From CANKHA01 sp963731585 (lineage in GTDB: Bacteria; Pseudomonadota; Alphaproteobacteria; Rhizobiales; Xanthobacteraceae): a DNA stretch of 64,000 nucleotides. Shown piece after piece: positions 21,058-30,278 of the stretch. The notes beneath the pieces are model-generated. The model did no database searches, had not been told where the DNA came from, and saw only the letters and a list, made by a program, of their open reading frames with translations. Made by a program: the position numbers and the translations under genes. Location: the NCBI GenBank assembly GCA_963731585.1, contig CAVSWC010000013.1:682001-746000 (forward strand), read 5' to 3'. How positions within the stretch are numbered: position 1 is the stretch's first letter; the number at the start of each line of letters is the position of its first letter.

Positions 21058-22344
21058 ATGCTCAAGCAAGAACAAAACGATCTCGTCTGCCAGACCGGGC
21101 CGGGCACGCCCATGGGCAGCCTGTTCCGCAGCTACTGGCTTCCGGTGCTGATGGCCGACGAGCTGCCCGAAAACGAATGCCCGCCGGTGCGGGTGAAGAT
21201 TTTATCGGAGCGCCTGCTCGCCTTCCGCGACACCGAGGGCAAATATGGCCTGATCGACGAATTCTGCGCGCATCGCGGCGTCTCGCTCTGGTTCGGGCGC
21301 AATGAAGAGAATGGGCTGCGCTGCCCGTATCATGGCTGGAAATACAACACCGACGGCCAGTGCATCGACGTGCCTTCGGAAGCGCCGGAAAGCGGCTTCT
21401 GCCAGAAGATCAAGCTGAAATCCTATCCGTTGGTGAAGCGCGGGCCGGTGCTCTGGGCTTACATGGGCCCGCCGGAGAAGAAGCCGCCGCTGCCGGAATG
21501 GGAATTCGCCATGGTGCCGGCGGAGCAGGCCTTCCTCTCCAAGCGCTGGCAGGAATGCAATTGGCTGCAGGCGATGGAAGGTGGCATCGATTCCAGCCAC
21601 GTTTCCTTCCTGCATCGCGGCGACTTGGGCCACGATCCGTTGTTCAAGGGCGCCAAGGGCAACGAGTACAATCTGAAGGACATGCGCCCGGTGTTCGAGG
21701 TGGTGGAGAGCGAGGGCGGGCTTTACATCGGGGCGCGCCGCAACGCCGAGAACGGGAACTACTACTGGCGCATCACGCCCTGGGTGATGCCGTGCTTCAC
21801 CATGATCCCGCCGCGCGCCGACCATCCGATCCATGGCCATTTCTGGGTCCCGATCGACGACGAGAATTGCTGGGCCTGGAACTACGACTTCCATCCCACG
21901 CGCAAGCTCGCCGAGCGCGAGGTCAATGACATGAAGGAAGGCCTGGGCATTCACTGCAAATACGTGCCCGGCAGCTTCCGGCCGCTCGCCAACAAGGACA
22001 ACGACTATCTGATGGACCGCGCCGCGCAGAAGGCCGGCCGCTACTACAGCGGCATCGCCGGCTTCGCGATCCAGGATTCGTCCTTGCAGGAAAGCATGGG
22101 TCCGATCTGCGACCGCACCAAGGAGAACCTGGTCTCGACCGACAACGGCATCATCATGGCGCGGCATCGCCTGATGCGGGCGGCCAAGGCGCTGGTGGAG
22201 AAGGGCGTCACGCCGCCCGGTGTCGCTCCCGAGCACCAGAAGGTGCGCTCGGCCTCGATCGTGCTGAAGCCCGACCAGGCCTTCAAGGACGCGGCGAAAG
22301 AGGCGCTCACCTCGCGTCTCGGCAAGGCACACGAGTCGGTGTAG
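21058..22344 (+). CDS. Rieske non-heme iron oxygenase, large subunit (phthalate dioxygenase family)
   Basis: Intact frame of 428 residues. N-terminal Rieske [2Fe-2S] ligands: CAHRG and CPYHGW, 20 residues apart, near residues 67-90. Mononuclear iron site: GGIDSSHVSFLHRGDLG near residue 177, the phthalate-dioxygenase type of Asp/His arrangement. The C-terminal domain continues to KAHESV. The ATG at 21058 follows a purine-rich stretch (CACGGAAAAATTCC). It would hydroxylate or O-demethylate an aromatic acid using electrons from a separate reductase, which is not next to it. It fits upstream of the decarboxylase, hydratase and aldolase genes. Confidence 0.88.
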   Translation: MLKQEQNDLVCQTGPGTPMGSLFRSYWLPVLMADELPENECPPVRVKILSERLLAFRDTEGKYGLIDEFCAHRGVSLWFGRNEENGLRCPYHGWKYNTDGQCIDVPSEAPESGFCQKIKLKSYPLVKRGPVLWAYMGPPEKKPPLPEWEFAMVPAEQAFLSKRWQECNWLQAMEGGIDSSHVSFLHRGDLGHDPLFKGAKGNEYNLKDMRPVFEVVESEGGLYIGARRNAENGNYYWRITPWVMPCFTMIPPRADHPIHGHFWVPIDDENCWAWNYDFHPTRKLAEREVNDMKEGLGIHCKYVPGSFRPLANKDNDYLMDRAAQKAGRYYSGIAGFAIQDSSLQESMGPICDRTKENLVSTDNGIIMARHRLMRAAKALVEKGVTPPGVAPEHQKVRSASIVLKPDQAFKDAAKEALTSRLGKAHESV

Positions 22345-22349
22345 TTTGC

Positions 22350-22448
22350 TGTCATTCCGGGGCCGAGCGTAGCGAGGAGCCCGGAATCCATAACCCCGGT
22401 CTTCGACTATGGATTCCGGGCTCGCCACTGTGTGGCGCCCCGGAATGA
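22350..22448. repeat. Palindromic repeat, family C
   Basis: GTCATTCCGGGGC and GCCCCGGAATGAC arms enclose CCCGGAATCCATA / TATGGATTCCGGG arms, giving a nested, nearly perfect long hairpin in the gap between the Rieske gene and the GlcG-like gene. Confidence 0.8.
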
Positions 22449-22458
22449 CGAGAACGCC

Positions 22459-22872
22459 ATGCCCGACTTCGTTCCCACCCACCGGCTGACGGAAGAAGCC
22501 AGCCTGAAGATGATTGCGGCCGGCGTCGCCAAGGCCAACGAGCTCGGCTGCAAGGTCGCGATCGCGGTGGTGGACGCGAGCTGCCGCATGATCGGCTTTT
22601 TGCTGATGGACGGCGCCAAGCATTTCGCGATCATCACCACGCAGCGCAAGGCGATCACCTCGGCCTCGCAGAAACAGCCGACCGGCTACGCGCCGGAGGA
22701 GAACGCGCTCAGCATGGCGGTGCGGATGGGCGACTTCACCAATGTCCCCGGCGGCTTTCCCATCGTGCTCGACGGCCAGGTGATCGGCGCGGTCGCCGCA
22801 GGCGGCGCCAAGATCGAGGAAGATGTGCTGGTGGCCAAGGCCGCGCTGGCGGCGCTCAAGCTGCCGGGGTGA
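22459..22872 (+). CDS. GlcG/HbpS family (DUF336) heme-binding-like protein
   Basis: 137 residues, no signal peptide. Family features are seen: LTEEASLKMIAAGVAKANELG, VAIAVVDASCRMIGFLLMDGAK, the KAITSAS helix and PGGFPIVLDGQVIGAVAAGG with the C-terminal helix. GlcG-like proteins often sit beside oxygenase and aromatic or glycolate catabolic genes; their role is unclear, with heme or cobalamin binding reported for some. It follows the Rieske oxygenase on the same strand, separated only by a palindromic repeat. Confidence 0.82.
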   Translation: MPDFVPTHRLTEEASLKMIAAGVAKANELGCKVAIAVVDASCRMIGFLLMDGAKHFAIITTQRKAITSASQKQPTGYAPEENALSMAVRMGDFTNVPGGFPIVLDGQVIGAVAAGGAKIEEDVLVAKAALAALKLPG

Positions 22873-22879
22873 AACTTTT

Positions 22880-23027
22880 CTCCTCCATGGTGAGGAGCAT
22901 CGCCAACGGGTCGGCGCGAAGCGCCGCCCGATGATAAACTCCGCGAAGCGTCTCGAACCATAGAGGCCCGTGTCGCGGCCCATCCTTCGAGACGGCGCTG
23001 CGCGCCTCCTCAGGATGAGGCGGAGTG
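22880..23027. repeat. Palindromic repeat, family B
   Basis: Contains GCGAAGCGTCTCGAACCATAGAGG on the left and CCATCCTTCGAGACGGC then CCTCCTCAGGATGAGG on the right, the same module as at 20812-20943 but with a degenerate left arm. It separates convergent genes. Confidence 0.7.
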
Positions 23028-23035
23028 TGGGCCGG

Positions 23036-23370
23036 TCAATTTTTCCGCGAAACGGCTTGCTTGTATTTTTCCACGATATCAGGCGGGGTGGCCACCGAGA
23101 TCCTTGACGATCGCCTGCAGCTTCTCGCCGGGAACCGGGCTGATCTCCAATTGCGCCTTTTCCGCTTCGGCGACGAATTCCGGGTCCTTCACCACGTCCA
23201 TTAGTGCCTTGCGCAGCAAAACCACGCGCTCGGCGGGGACGCTCGGCGGCGCGAGCAACGGTCGGCCGATGGTTTCCGTCTTTACGATCACGGAAATGAT
23301 CTTCTTCTGCTCTTCCGTCTTGGCGTGCGGGATCAGCGAGGCAAGCGCAAAGTCGCCTAACTGCTGGCTG
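23036..23370 (-). pseudogene. C-terminal fragment of a TTT/Bug-type substrate-binding protein
   Basis: Only the last third of a Bug receptor is present: TEEQKKIISVIVKTETIGRP, APPSVPAERVVLLRKALMD, KDPEFVAEAEKAQLEISPVPG and the usual Lys-rich tail. The latter is reached after one extra C near 23090 and ends at a TGA at 23036. The N-terminal two thirds and signal peptide are missing; upstream sequence is the end of an alpha/beta hydrolase gene, whose stop at 23357 overlaps the fragment. This is a deletion remnant, or a misjoin in the assembly. Confidence 0.7.
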
Positions 23371-24221
23371 TCTGTACCTTCCCCAAAAACTCCATCACCC
23401 GCTTCGCCGTGACATCCTCGGTCTGCTGCTCCACCGGCACGTCCCAGTATTCCGACTTCGGCAGGCATTCTTCCAGATAGCGCGCCGCCGAGGTGGCGTG
23501 GAAATTGTCGCGGCCGGGGACGATGAGGGCAGGGATGTCGAGCCGCATCAAATCCTCCGGCTCGGCGCCCGGGCGCGGTGTCGCGGTCGAACAGCGTGCG
23601 CGCCATGGATTGCACGATCAGCTTGTAGCGCTCGAGGTCCTGCTTCACATAATTTTCCGCAAACGCCTTGTCGGTCTTGAGCACGGAAGCCCAAGGGCCG
23701 CCGCGCGGATCGGCATTGAACGGCTTGCCGTCCTTGGCGACCAGATCGGCCACGCCCTGCAAGCCGTTCTGCGACACATAGGCCAGGTGCTCGGCAAAGC
23801 GCTGGTGACTGGAGAGGCGATATTTCGCGCCGCCCACCGGCCAATAAAGCACGAGCGAGAGCGTCGTCTCCGGCTGCAGCACGCCGAAAGCGGCGGCGCA
23901 GGACACGCCCATGCAGCCGCCCATGATATGCGCCTGTGCGAATCCGAGATGATCGAGCAGCCCCTTGCCTTGCGCGACGTAATCCGCCCAGGTCACGCGC
24001 TCCACGCGCCCGCCCGACTGTCCGCATTCGCGCCGGTCGAAGGTGATGCAGGTATAGTGCTTCGGCAGGTGATCGAGCAGCTTGATCTTGGCGTAGACGC
24101 CCTGCGTGCGCCAGGTCTCCATCGCGGCGTTGAAGCCGGCGGGCGAATACATCAGCAGCGGCGGGCCGGAGCCCAAAACTTCGTAGCGCGTGTTGATGCC
24201 GTCGATCACTGCGGTGGGCAT
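23357..24221 (-). CDS. Alpha/beta hydrolase with a cysteine in the nucleophile elbow (one frameshift)
   Basis: About 288 residues. Seen: PPLLMYSPAGFNAAMETW oxyanion region, TFDRRECGQSGGR, and the nucleophile elbow as HIMGGCMGVS, that is G-x-C-x-G where most relatives have Ser. Cysteine at this place is known in dienelactone hydrolases. The tail, after a shift near 23565, reads DIPALIVPGRDNFHATSAARYLEE with the acid and a late HATS-type His region. It is oriented against the Rieske/GlcG genes and is followed by the Bug fragment. A role in hydrolysing a ring-cleavage lactone or diketone is plausible. Confidence 0.75.
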
Positions 24222-24251
24222 GGATTGTTTGTTTCCCTCAGCGTCTGTTTC

Positions 24252-24385
24252 TTTCTCCTCTCTCCCGCTGAAAGGGGGAGGGTTGGAGGGAGCGGCGGTC
24301 TGAGGGCGTGCGGCCTCGCTTAGACTTGACCCCCACCCGATTTGCTTACGCAAATCGACCTCTCCCTATCAGGGAGAGGTGAGTG
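24252..24385. repeat. Palindromic repeat pair, family A
   Basis: CTCTCCCGCTGAAAGGGGGAGGG on the left and ACCTCTCCCTATCAGGGAGAGGT on the right, with GACCCCCACCCGATTTGC and its GCAAATCG partner between them. This is the same doublet type as at 28936, 32696/33105, 35996 and 38165. Confidence 0.8.
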
Positions 24386-24396
24386 AGATCGAGAAG

Positions 24397-25213
24397 CTAC
24401 CCCTTGATCTGCTTCCCGGCGCGCACGTCCTCGATCAGCGCCTTGAAGGCCTCGAGGCTGAGTTTCGCTGTGTTGACGTAAGTGTCGGCCTTGGAGTCGA
24501 TCCACTTGGCGGATGAACCGCTGGCGGTCTGCGCCAGCCGCACGCGGCCGTCGAGCCAGGGCCCGCCGCCGAAGCCGCCGATCACCGGGATCTTCACCGC
24601 CTTGACCACCGCGGGGCCGGCGACCGGGCCGGAATTGGTGAAGTCGAGCATCGCCGCGCCGGCCGCTTCCAGGCGCTTGGCTTCCTCCACCAGCTTGTTG
24701 GTCATCTCAGCCGTTGCCTGTGCGCTGGCGGAATTCTGCGCGCTATAGGGAATGCCGTATTTCATCGCGGTCTGCGGCGTCAGTCCGAATTGCGCGAAGA
24801 CCGGAATGCCGGCGCGCGTCAGTCGCGGCGACGTATTCCGGAAATTCCGCCGCGGCGTCGAGCTTGAGCATGTCGGCGCCGCCTTCCTTCACCAGCTTGA
24901 CCGCCGCCTTCATCAGGCTTGGAAGGCCCTCATGCAGCGGACCGAAAGGAATGTCGCAGATCAACAGCGCGCGCTTGGTCCCGCGCCGCACCGCCTTGCA
25001 GCAGATCAGGATTTCCTCGACCGTCACCTGCAGCGGGTTGTCATGTCCAAACAGGTTGACGCCGACGGAGTCGCCGATGACGACGAAATCCGCGCCCGCG
25101 CGCTCCGCGATCAGAGCGGTCTGGTAGTCCCACAGCACGAAGCCGGCGCTTTTCTTGCCCTCCCGCTTCATCTGCTGGAGCGCGGGGATGGTTACGGGTT
25201 CGTCGGACGCCAT
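24397..25213 (-). CDS. PanB-like / PEP mutase superfamily enzyme (one frameshift)
   Basis: About 272 residues. Ketopantoate hydroxymethyltransferase features: VTIPALQQMKREGKKS, ADFVVIGDSVG with the metal Asp, VRRGTKRALLICDIPFG, the EGGADMLKLDA block and the C-terminal IPVIGGFGGGPW. An extra base near 24820 splits it; repair gives RAGIPVFAQFG, the expected family segment. It starts at ATG 25213. The surroundings are catabolic, so it may be a PanB homologue recruited for another aldol-type or lyase reaction, but ordinary pantothenate synthesis cannot be ruled out. Confidence 0.75.
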
Positions 25214-25491
25214 GGAGTTGTCTCTTTCGTGGAAGGATTCGTCGGGCCGCTGGTATTTGGTTAATGCTTCGTGCGCGCGCATAAGACAGCACGCCGCCGC
25301 GGGTTTCAAGCCGCCGGCGCCGGTGGGAAAGGGTACGGCTCCGGGGATAGTTCGCCCGTTTTCCCTGCTTGAAAAGCTCAAAAATGCTAGTTTTCGGTGC
25401 TGATTCCTCAACTCAGCCATGCCCCTGCGCAGGAACGTATGAAGGGGATGGCCCGTTGACGAAGCGGGCGCGCAGGCATCAAAGAGGTGGC

Positions 25492-27977
25492 ATGTTGGAG
25501 ACCGTGAAGGCCCGCCGCGCGCAGGAGTCCGGAATATCCGGCACGGCGCAGCTGCGCGATGCCATCCTGGCGAAACTGACCTATTCCCTTGGCAAGGACC
25601 GTTTGCACGCGGGGCCGTATGATTGGTTCATGGCGACCGCGCTCGCCTTGCGCGACCGGGTGATCGACCGCTGGATGCATTCCACGCGGCAGACCTATGC
25701 CGAGCAAAAGAAGCGCGTCTACTACCTTTCGGTCGAGTTCCTGCTCGGGCGGCTTCTTTTCGACACGCTTGGAAACCTTGGCATCACCGAAACCGCGCGC
25801 GAGGCGCTGGCGGAGCTCGGCGTCGACCTCGAGGAGCTGCGCGCGATCGAGCCCGACCAGGCGCTCGGCAATGGCGGGCTCGGGCGGCTTGCGGCCTGCT
25901 TCATGGACAGCATGGCGAGTCTCGCGCTGCCTGCCTATGGCTACGGCATCCGCTACGAGCTACGGCCTGTTCAAGCAGCACATCAGCGACGGCTGGCAGC
26001 ACGAAGTGCCGGAGGATTGGCTGGCCTTCCGCAATCCCTGGGAATTCGAGCGCCCGGAGGTGATCTATCAGATCGGCTTCGGCGGCACGGTCGAATATGT
26101 CGGCGGCGACGACGAGACCGCGCGCGGCGCTCTGGTATCCAGCCGAGACCGTGCGCGCGGAAGCCTATGATACGCCGATCACCGGATGGCGCGGACGTCA
26201 CGTCAACACGCTGCGGCTGTGGTCGGCGCGCGCCAACGATCCGATCCATCTCTACGCTTTCAATCAGGGCGATTTCCTCGGTGCCATGGCGGCGCAGAGC
26301 CAAGGCCGAAGCGATCTCGCAAAGTGCTTTATCCGAGCGACACGACGCCCTCCGGCCAGGAGCTGCGGCTGCGGCAGGAATATTTCTTCACCTCCGCCTC
26401 GCTGCAGGACTTGGTGCGCCGGCATCTGATGCAATTCGACAGCCTTTCGTCGCTGCCGGATCATGTCGCGATCCAGCTCAACGACACGCATCCGGCGATC
26501 GCGGTGGCCGAGCTGATGCGCATTCTGGTCGACGAGCATGATTTCTCCTGGAATGACGCCTGGCGCATCACCACGCACACCTTGAACTACACCAACCACA
26601 CGCTGCTGCCGGAGGCGCTGGAAAGCTGGCCGGTGGAGCTGATGACGCGCCTGCTGCCGCGGCATCATGCAGATCATCTACGTGATCAACTGGCATCACC
26701 TGGAAGCCGCGGAGCAGTCGGGCGTGCTCGATCCCGCCGCGCTCGCCGCCGATGTCGCTGATCCAGGAAAACGGCGACAAGCGCGTGCGCATGGGACATC
26801 TCGCCTTCGTCGGCTCGCACAGGATCAACGGCGTTTCGGCGCTGCATACCGAGCTGATGCGCAAGACCGTGTTCCGCGATCTCGACGCCCTGCGGCCCGG
26901 CCGCATCGTCAACAAGACCAACGGCATCAGCTTCCGCCGCTGGCTGCATCGAGGCCAATCCGGGACTGACGAAGCTTCTGGTCGAGCACCATCGGCGAGC
27001 GGATGCTGGACGATCCGGAGGCCATGCGGGCACTGGAAGGCAAGGCCGACGATCCGGCATTCCAGCGCGCCTTCGCCGGCGACGCGCCTGCACAACAAGG
27101 AGAGCGCTGGCGCGCTGCATCCGGGACCAGGCGGGCATCCAGATCAACCCGGCGGCGATGTTCGACGTGCAGATCAAGCGCATCCACGAATACAAGCGCC
27201 AGCTGCTCAACATCCTGGAGACGGTCGCGCTCTATCAGGCCATCCGCGAACGAGCCGCATGCCGCCTGGGTGCCGCGGGTGAAGATCTTCGCCGGCAAGG
27301 CGGCGGCGAGCTATGCCAGCGCGCCAAGCTGATCATCAAGCTCGCGCATGACGTGGCGCGGGTGATCAATTCCGATCCGCTCGTGGGCGACAAGCTCAAG
27401 CTCGTATTCCTGCCGAACTACAATGTGAGCCTGGCGGAGGCGATCATCCCCGCCGCCGATCTCTCCGAGCAGATTTCGACCGCCGGCATGGAAGCCTCCG
27501 GCACCGGCAACATGAAACTCGCGCTCAACGGCGCGCTCACCATCGGCACCCTCGATGGCGCCAATATCGAAATCCTGCGAGCAGGTCGGCGCCGAGAACA
27601 TCTTCATCTTCGGGCTGACGGCGGACGAGGTAGCGGCAAAGCGTCGGGCCGGGATCACCGGCCAGGATGCGGCGCGCCGCCTCGCCGCATGCTGACGGCT
27701 GTGCTGGACAGCATCGGCAGCGGGGCCTTTTCGCCCGACGACAGGAGCCGCTTCCATCCGCTGGTCGATGCCGTGCTGGTGCCGGACCACTTCATGGTGG
27801 CGGCCGATTTCGATGCCTATTGGCAGGCGCAACGCCAGGTCGACCGGCTGTGGCGCGAGCCGCCGGCCTGGTGGAAGGCCAGCATCCTGAACACCGCGCG
27901 CATGGGCTTGTTTTCGTCGGATCGCGCCATACGCGAATATGCCAGAGAGATTTGGGGCATCGGGGAACTGCGGATAA
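25492..27977 (+). CDS. glgP: Glycogen/starch phosphorylase (many frameshifts)
   Basis: PLP enzyme that releases glucose-1-phosphate from glycogen; about 820 residues when repaired. Seen in order: RVYYLSVEFLLGR, ALGNGGLGRLAACFMDS, GFGGTVEYVGG, AIQLNDTHPAIAVAEL, FVGSHRINGVSALHTEL, NKTNGISFRRWL, QIKRIHEYKRQLLN, and the PLP-lysine block MEASGTGNMKLALNG. The ATG at 25492 follows AAAGAGGTGG. At least seven single extra bases lie between 25960 and 27680; a further one near 27974 hides a TAA at 27975. The kinase gene starts 13 bp later, suggesting one carbon-storage operon. Confidence 0.88.
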
Positions 27978-27989
27978 CGGGCAGAACCA

Positions 27990-28915
27990 ATGCAGACGCT
28001 CTTCATCGGCCAGAGCTATATCGACGTCACTTTCCTTACCGATCATATGCCGATCGGAGACGAGAAATACGTCGCGCAGGACTATGCGATCTCGTTCGGC
28101 GGCAACGCGGTGACCGCGGCCTTCTGCTGCGCCAAGCTTGGCATCAAGCCCGACCTGCTTTCCACGCTGGCAGACGACTGGCTCGGGCGCATGTTCTCCG
28201 ACATGGCGGCGAAATACGACATCCGCCTGCATCCGCGCTATGTCGAAGAAATCGTCGCTGTCCTTCATCATGCCGAATAACGGCAAGCGCGCGATCGTGC
28301 GCTGCCGCGACGATCATTATCTCAGCTCCTTTCCCAGGCTCGATCTCACCGGCTGTCACGCGCTGCACATCGACGGCCACCAGCCGGACGCCGCCATGTT
28401 CTACGCCAAGAGCTGCCGCGAGGCCGGCATCCTGACCTCGCTGGACGGCGGCGCGGTACGCTCCAACACCGACGAGCTACTGAAATTCATCGACGTTGCG
28501 ATCGTGGCGGAGCGCTTCTGCGAGCAGCGAAATTGCACGCCGCCGCAGATCATCGATTATCTGAAGAGCCGCGGTTGCCGAGATCGGCGGCGTCACCTTC
28601 GGCGAGCGCGGATTTCTTTGGTACGACGAGACCGGCACCGTGCGTTCCACGCCCGCTCTGCCGGTCCCGAAGGAGAAGGTGATCGACACCAGCGGTGCGG
28701 GTGATGTGTTCCACGGCGCCTATGTCTATTCTTATCTCACGGACCCGAAGAAGAAGTGGGAAGAACACTTCGAGTTCGCCCGGCGCGCCTCGGCCTTCAA
28801 GATCCAGCATCTCGGCAACGAGGCCGGTCTGCCGACGCTGGACGATATCCGCAATCTGCCGTTCGCGCCGGAGGCACCGGCGGCGAGCCGTCCGCGCATC
28901 GTGTCGTCGCATTGA
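27990..28915 (+). CDS. PfkB-family sugar kinase (frameshifts)
   Basis: About 307 residues when repaired. N-terminal ribokinase-type block (QSYIDVTFLTDHMP, FGGNAVTAAFCCAKLG, GDEKYV) and the C-terminal PfkB signature DTSGAGDVFHGAYVYSYL with the catalytic Asp in GAGD. Single extra bases near 28262, 28525 and 28577 divide it. It starts 13 bp after the glgP stop with GGGCAG upstream, so the two probably form one operon that feeds phosphorylated sugars into central metabolism. The sugar cannot be named. Confidence 0.83.
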
Positions 28916-30166
28916 TCACCAAGAAGGTCTTTCTTTAACCTCTCCCCGCGTGCGGGGAGAGTCGCTCGTGCGTGGCGCGCAAGCCGGGTGAGGGGGTTCC
29001 ATAGCGCTCATCGTTGAGGAGCCCCTCACCCGATTCTCGGCTCTCCCGTAAGACAACGCCAGCGTTTCAGCGGCGGCCCAATCGACCACGTCCTTTAGCG
29101 CGCTGAGACGTTGCCGCCCGGCGGCGCGTGCCTTTTGATAAATGGCGATCTGACGGTCGGCGCTCGTGCCATCCTTGATGATCCGCTGAAGGCGCTGGAT
29201 TTCGTCTCGGTGGCGGAGCGCATCGATGTCCTGGTCGATGAAGTCGAGCACTTCATTGAGCCAGTCGGTGGTGCTGACCGGCTGGCGGCGAAATGGATCG
29301 ACGAAGGTGGCGGCCACGCCGTAACGCTGGGCATGCCACTTATTCTCCTCCGTGATCGCGCGGCCGACGTGGTCAAAGCCGGCATTGAGCGCGCGGTCGC
29401 GATCGAGCGCGCGCACCAGGCAGCGATAGAGCGCCGCGATGGCCAAGCCATCGTCGAGCTTCGTGCAACAATCGGCGATCCGCAGCTCAATCGTGGGATA
29501 GCGCAGCGAAGGTCGGATCGCCCACCAGATATAGCTGGCGTCGGGTATGATCCGCGCCCAGGTCAGTGCCGAGACGAATTCGTCGTAATCCTGCTTGGTG
29601 CGGAAAAACTCCGGCAGTCCGCTGCGCGGCATTTCGTCAAAAGCCGCGTGGCGATAGCCGTGCAGCCCGGTCAAGTGCCCCTGCCAGAACGGCGAGGACG
29701 TGGAGAGCGCCAGCAGCAGTGGCAGGTAGGGGGTCAGCCGCATCATCAGGTCTACGCGCGTATCGGGCTCGGGGACCTCGACATGCACATGCATGCCGCA
29801 GAGCATGTTGCGCAGGCCGATCATCTGCAGGTCATCGAGAATGCCGTCATAGCGCTTGCTCTGGGTAACGGTTTGATCGGGCCAATCGGCAAGCGGGAAG
29901 GTACCCATGGCGGCGATGCCGAGCTTTTGCGCGGCGGCTTCTTCCGCCAGGGCGCGCCGAAAGCCCGACATATAATCGCGTGCCTCATGCATGCTGTTGC
30001 AAGGCGGGCTGACCGCTTCGATCTGTGACTGCAGCATTTCCGTTGAAACGCGGTCGCCGAGGCGTTTCTTTGCGGCGGCGATGAATTTCTTGCTGGCGGT
30101 CTTCACCGCGCGCCGCGTCTTCGCGTCGAATACGAAATATTCCTCTTCGATCCCGAAAGAATACAT
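28916..30166 (-). CDS. YbdK-type carboxylate-amine ligase (GCS2 family)
   Basis: ATP-dependent ligase of the glutamate-cysteine ligase 2 family. Start MYSFGIEEEYFVFD, the hallmark of the family, supports ATG 30166 rather than 30205. Other blocks: EMLQSQIEAVSPPC, GMHVHVEVP with metal-binding His, RPSLRYPTIELRIADCCT, and a late NKWHAQRYG. It probably makes a gamma-glutamyl-type bond to an unknown amine. The last 35 or so residues, after AAAETLALS, are translated from a palindromic repeat and are not part of the conserved protein; the natural stop seems to have been lost to that repeat. Confidence 0.85.
   Translation of the reverse strand: MYSFGIEEEYFVFDAKTRRAVKTASKKFIAAAKKRLGDRVSTEMLQSQIEAVSPPCNSMHEARDYMSGFRRALAEEAAAQKLGIAAMGTFPLADWPDQTVTQSKRYDGILDDLQMIGLRNMLCGMHVHVEVPEPDTRVDLMMRLTPYLPLLLALSTSSPFWQGHLTGLHGYRHAAFDEMPRSGLPEFFRTKQDYDEFVSALTWARIIPDASYIWWAIRPSLRYPTIELRIADCCTKLDDGLAIAALYRCLVRALDRDRALNAGFDHVGRAITEENKWHAQRYGVAATFVDPFRRQPVSTTDWLNEVLDFIDQDIDALRHRDEIQRLQRIIKDGTSADRQIAIYQKARAAGRQRLSALKDVVDWAAAETLALSYGRAENRVRGSSTMSAMEPPHPACAPRTSDSPRTRGEVKERPSW
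28936..29050. repeat. Palindromic repeat pair, family A, at the end of the YbdK gene
   Basis: CCTCTCCCCGCGTGCGGGGAGAG on the left; GGGTGAGGGGGTTCC and GGAGCCCCTCACCC form the inner pair; CGGCTCTCCCG closes it. It lies between two convergent genes and may act as their terminator. Confidence 0.8.
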
Positions 30167-30278
30167 GGCGAGGACAACGGCTGAGAGAGAAGACGGGTTC
30201 CGCAAAGAAAAGCGGGCGGCACGGTCGCCGAATCGCGAATCACATTCTACTCAAGTGGGGTCGCTCGTTTTGCGACGG

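Noticed and set aside
21202..22983. Minus-strand 593-codon frame
   Set aside because: Antisense of the Rieske oxygenase and GlcG-like genes; the product is His/Arg-rich with no family features.
23079..24353. A single hydrolase-receptor fusion protein
   Set aside because: The open frame changes from hydrolase to shadow sequence to receptor tail; the hydrolase's true end is in another frame and stops at 23357.
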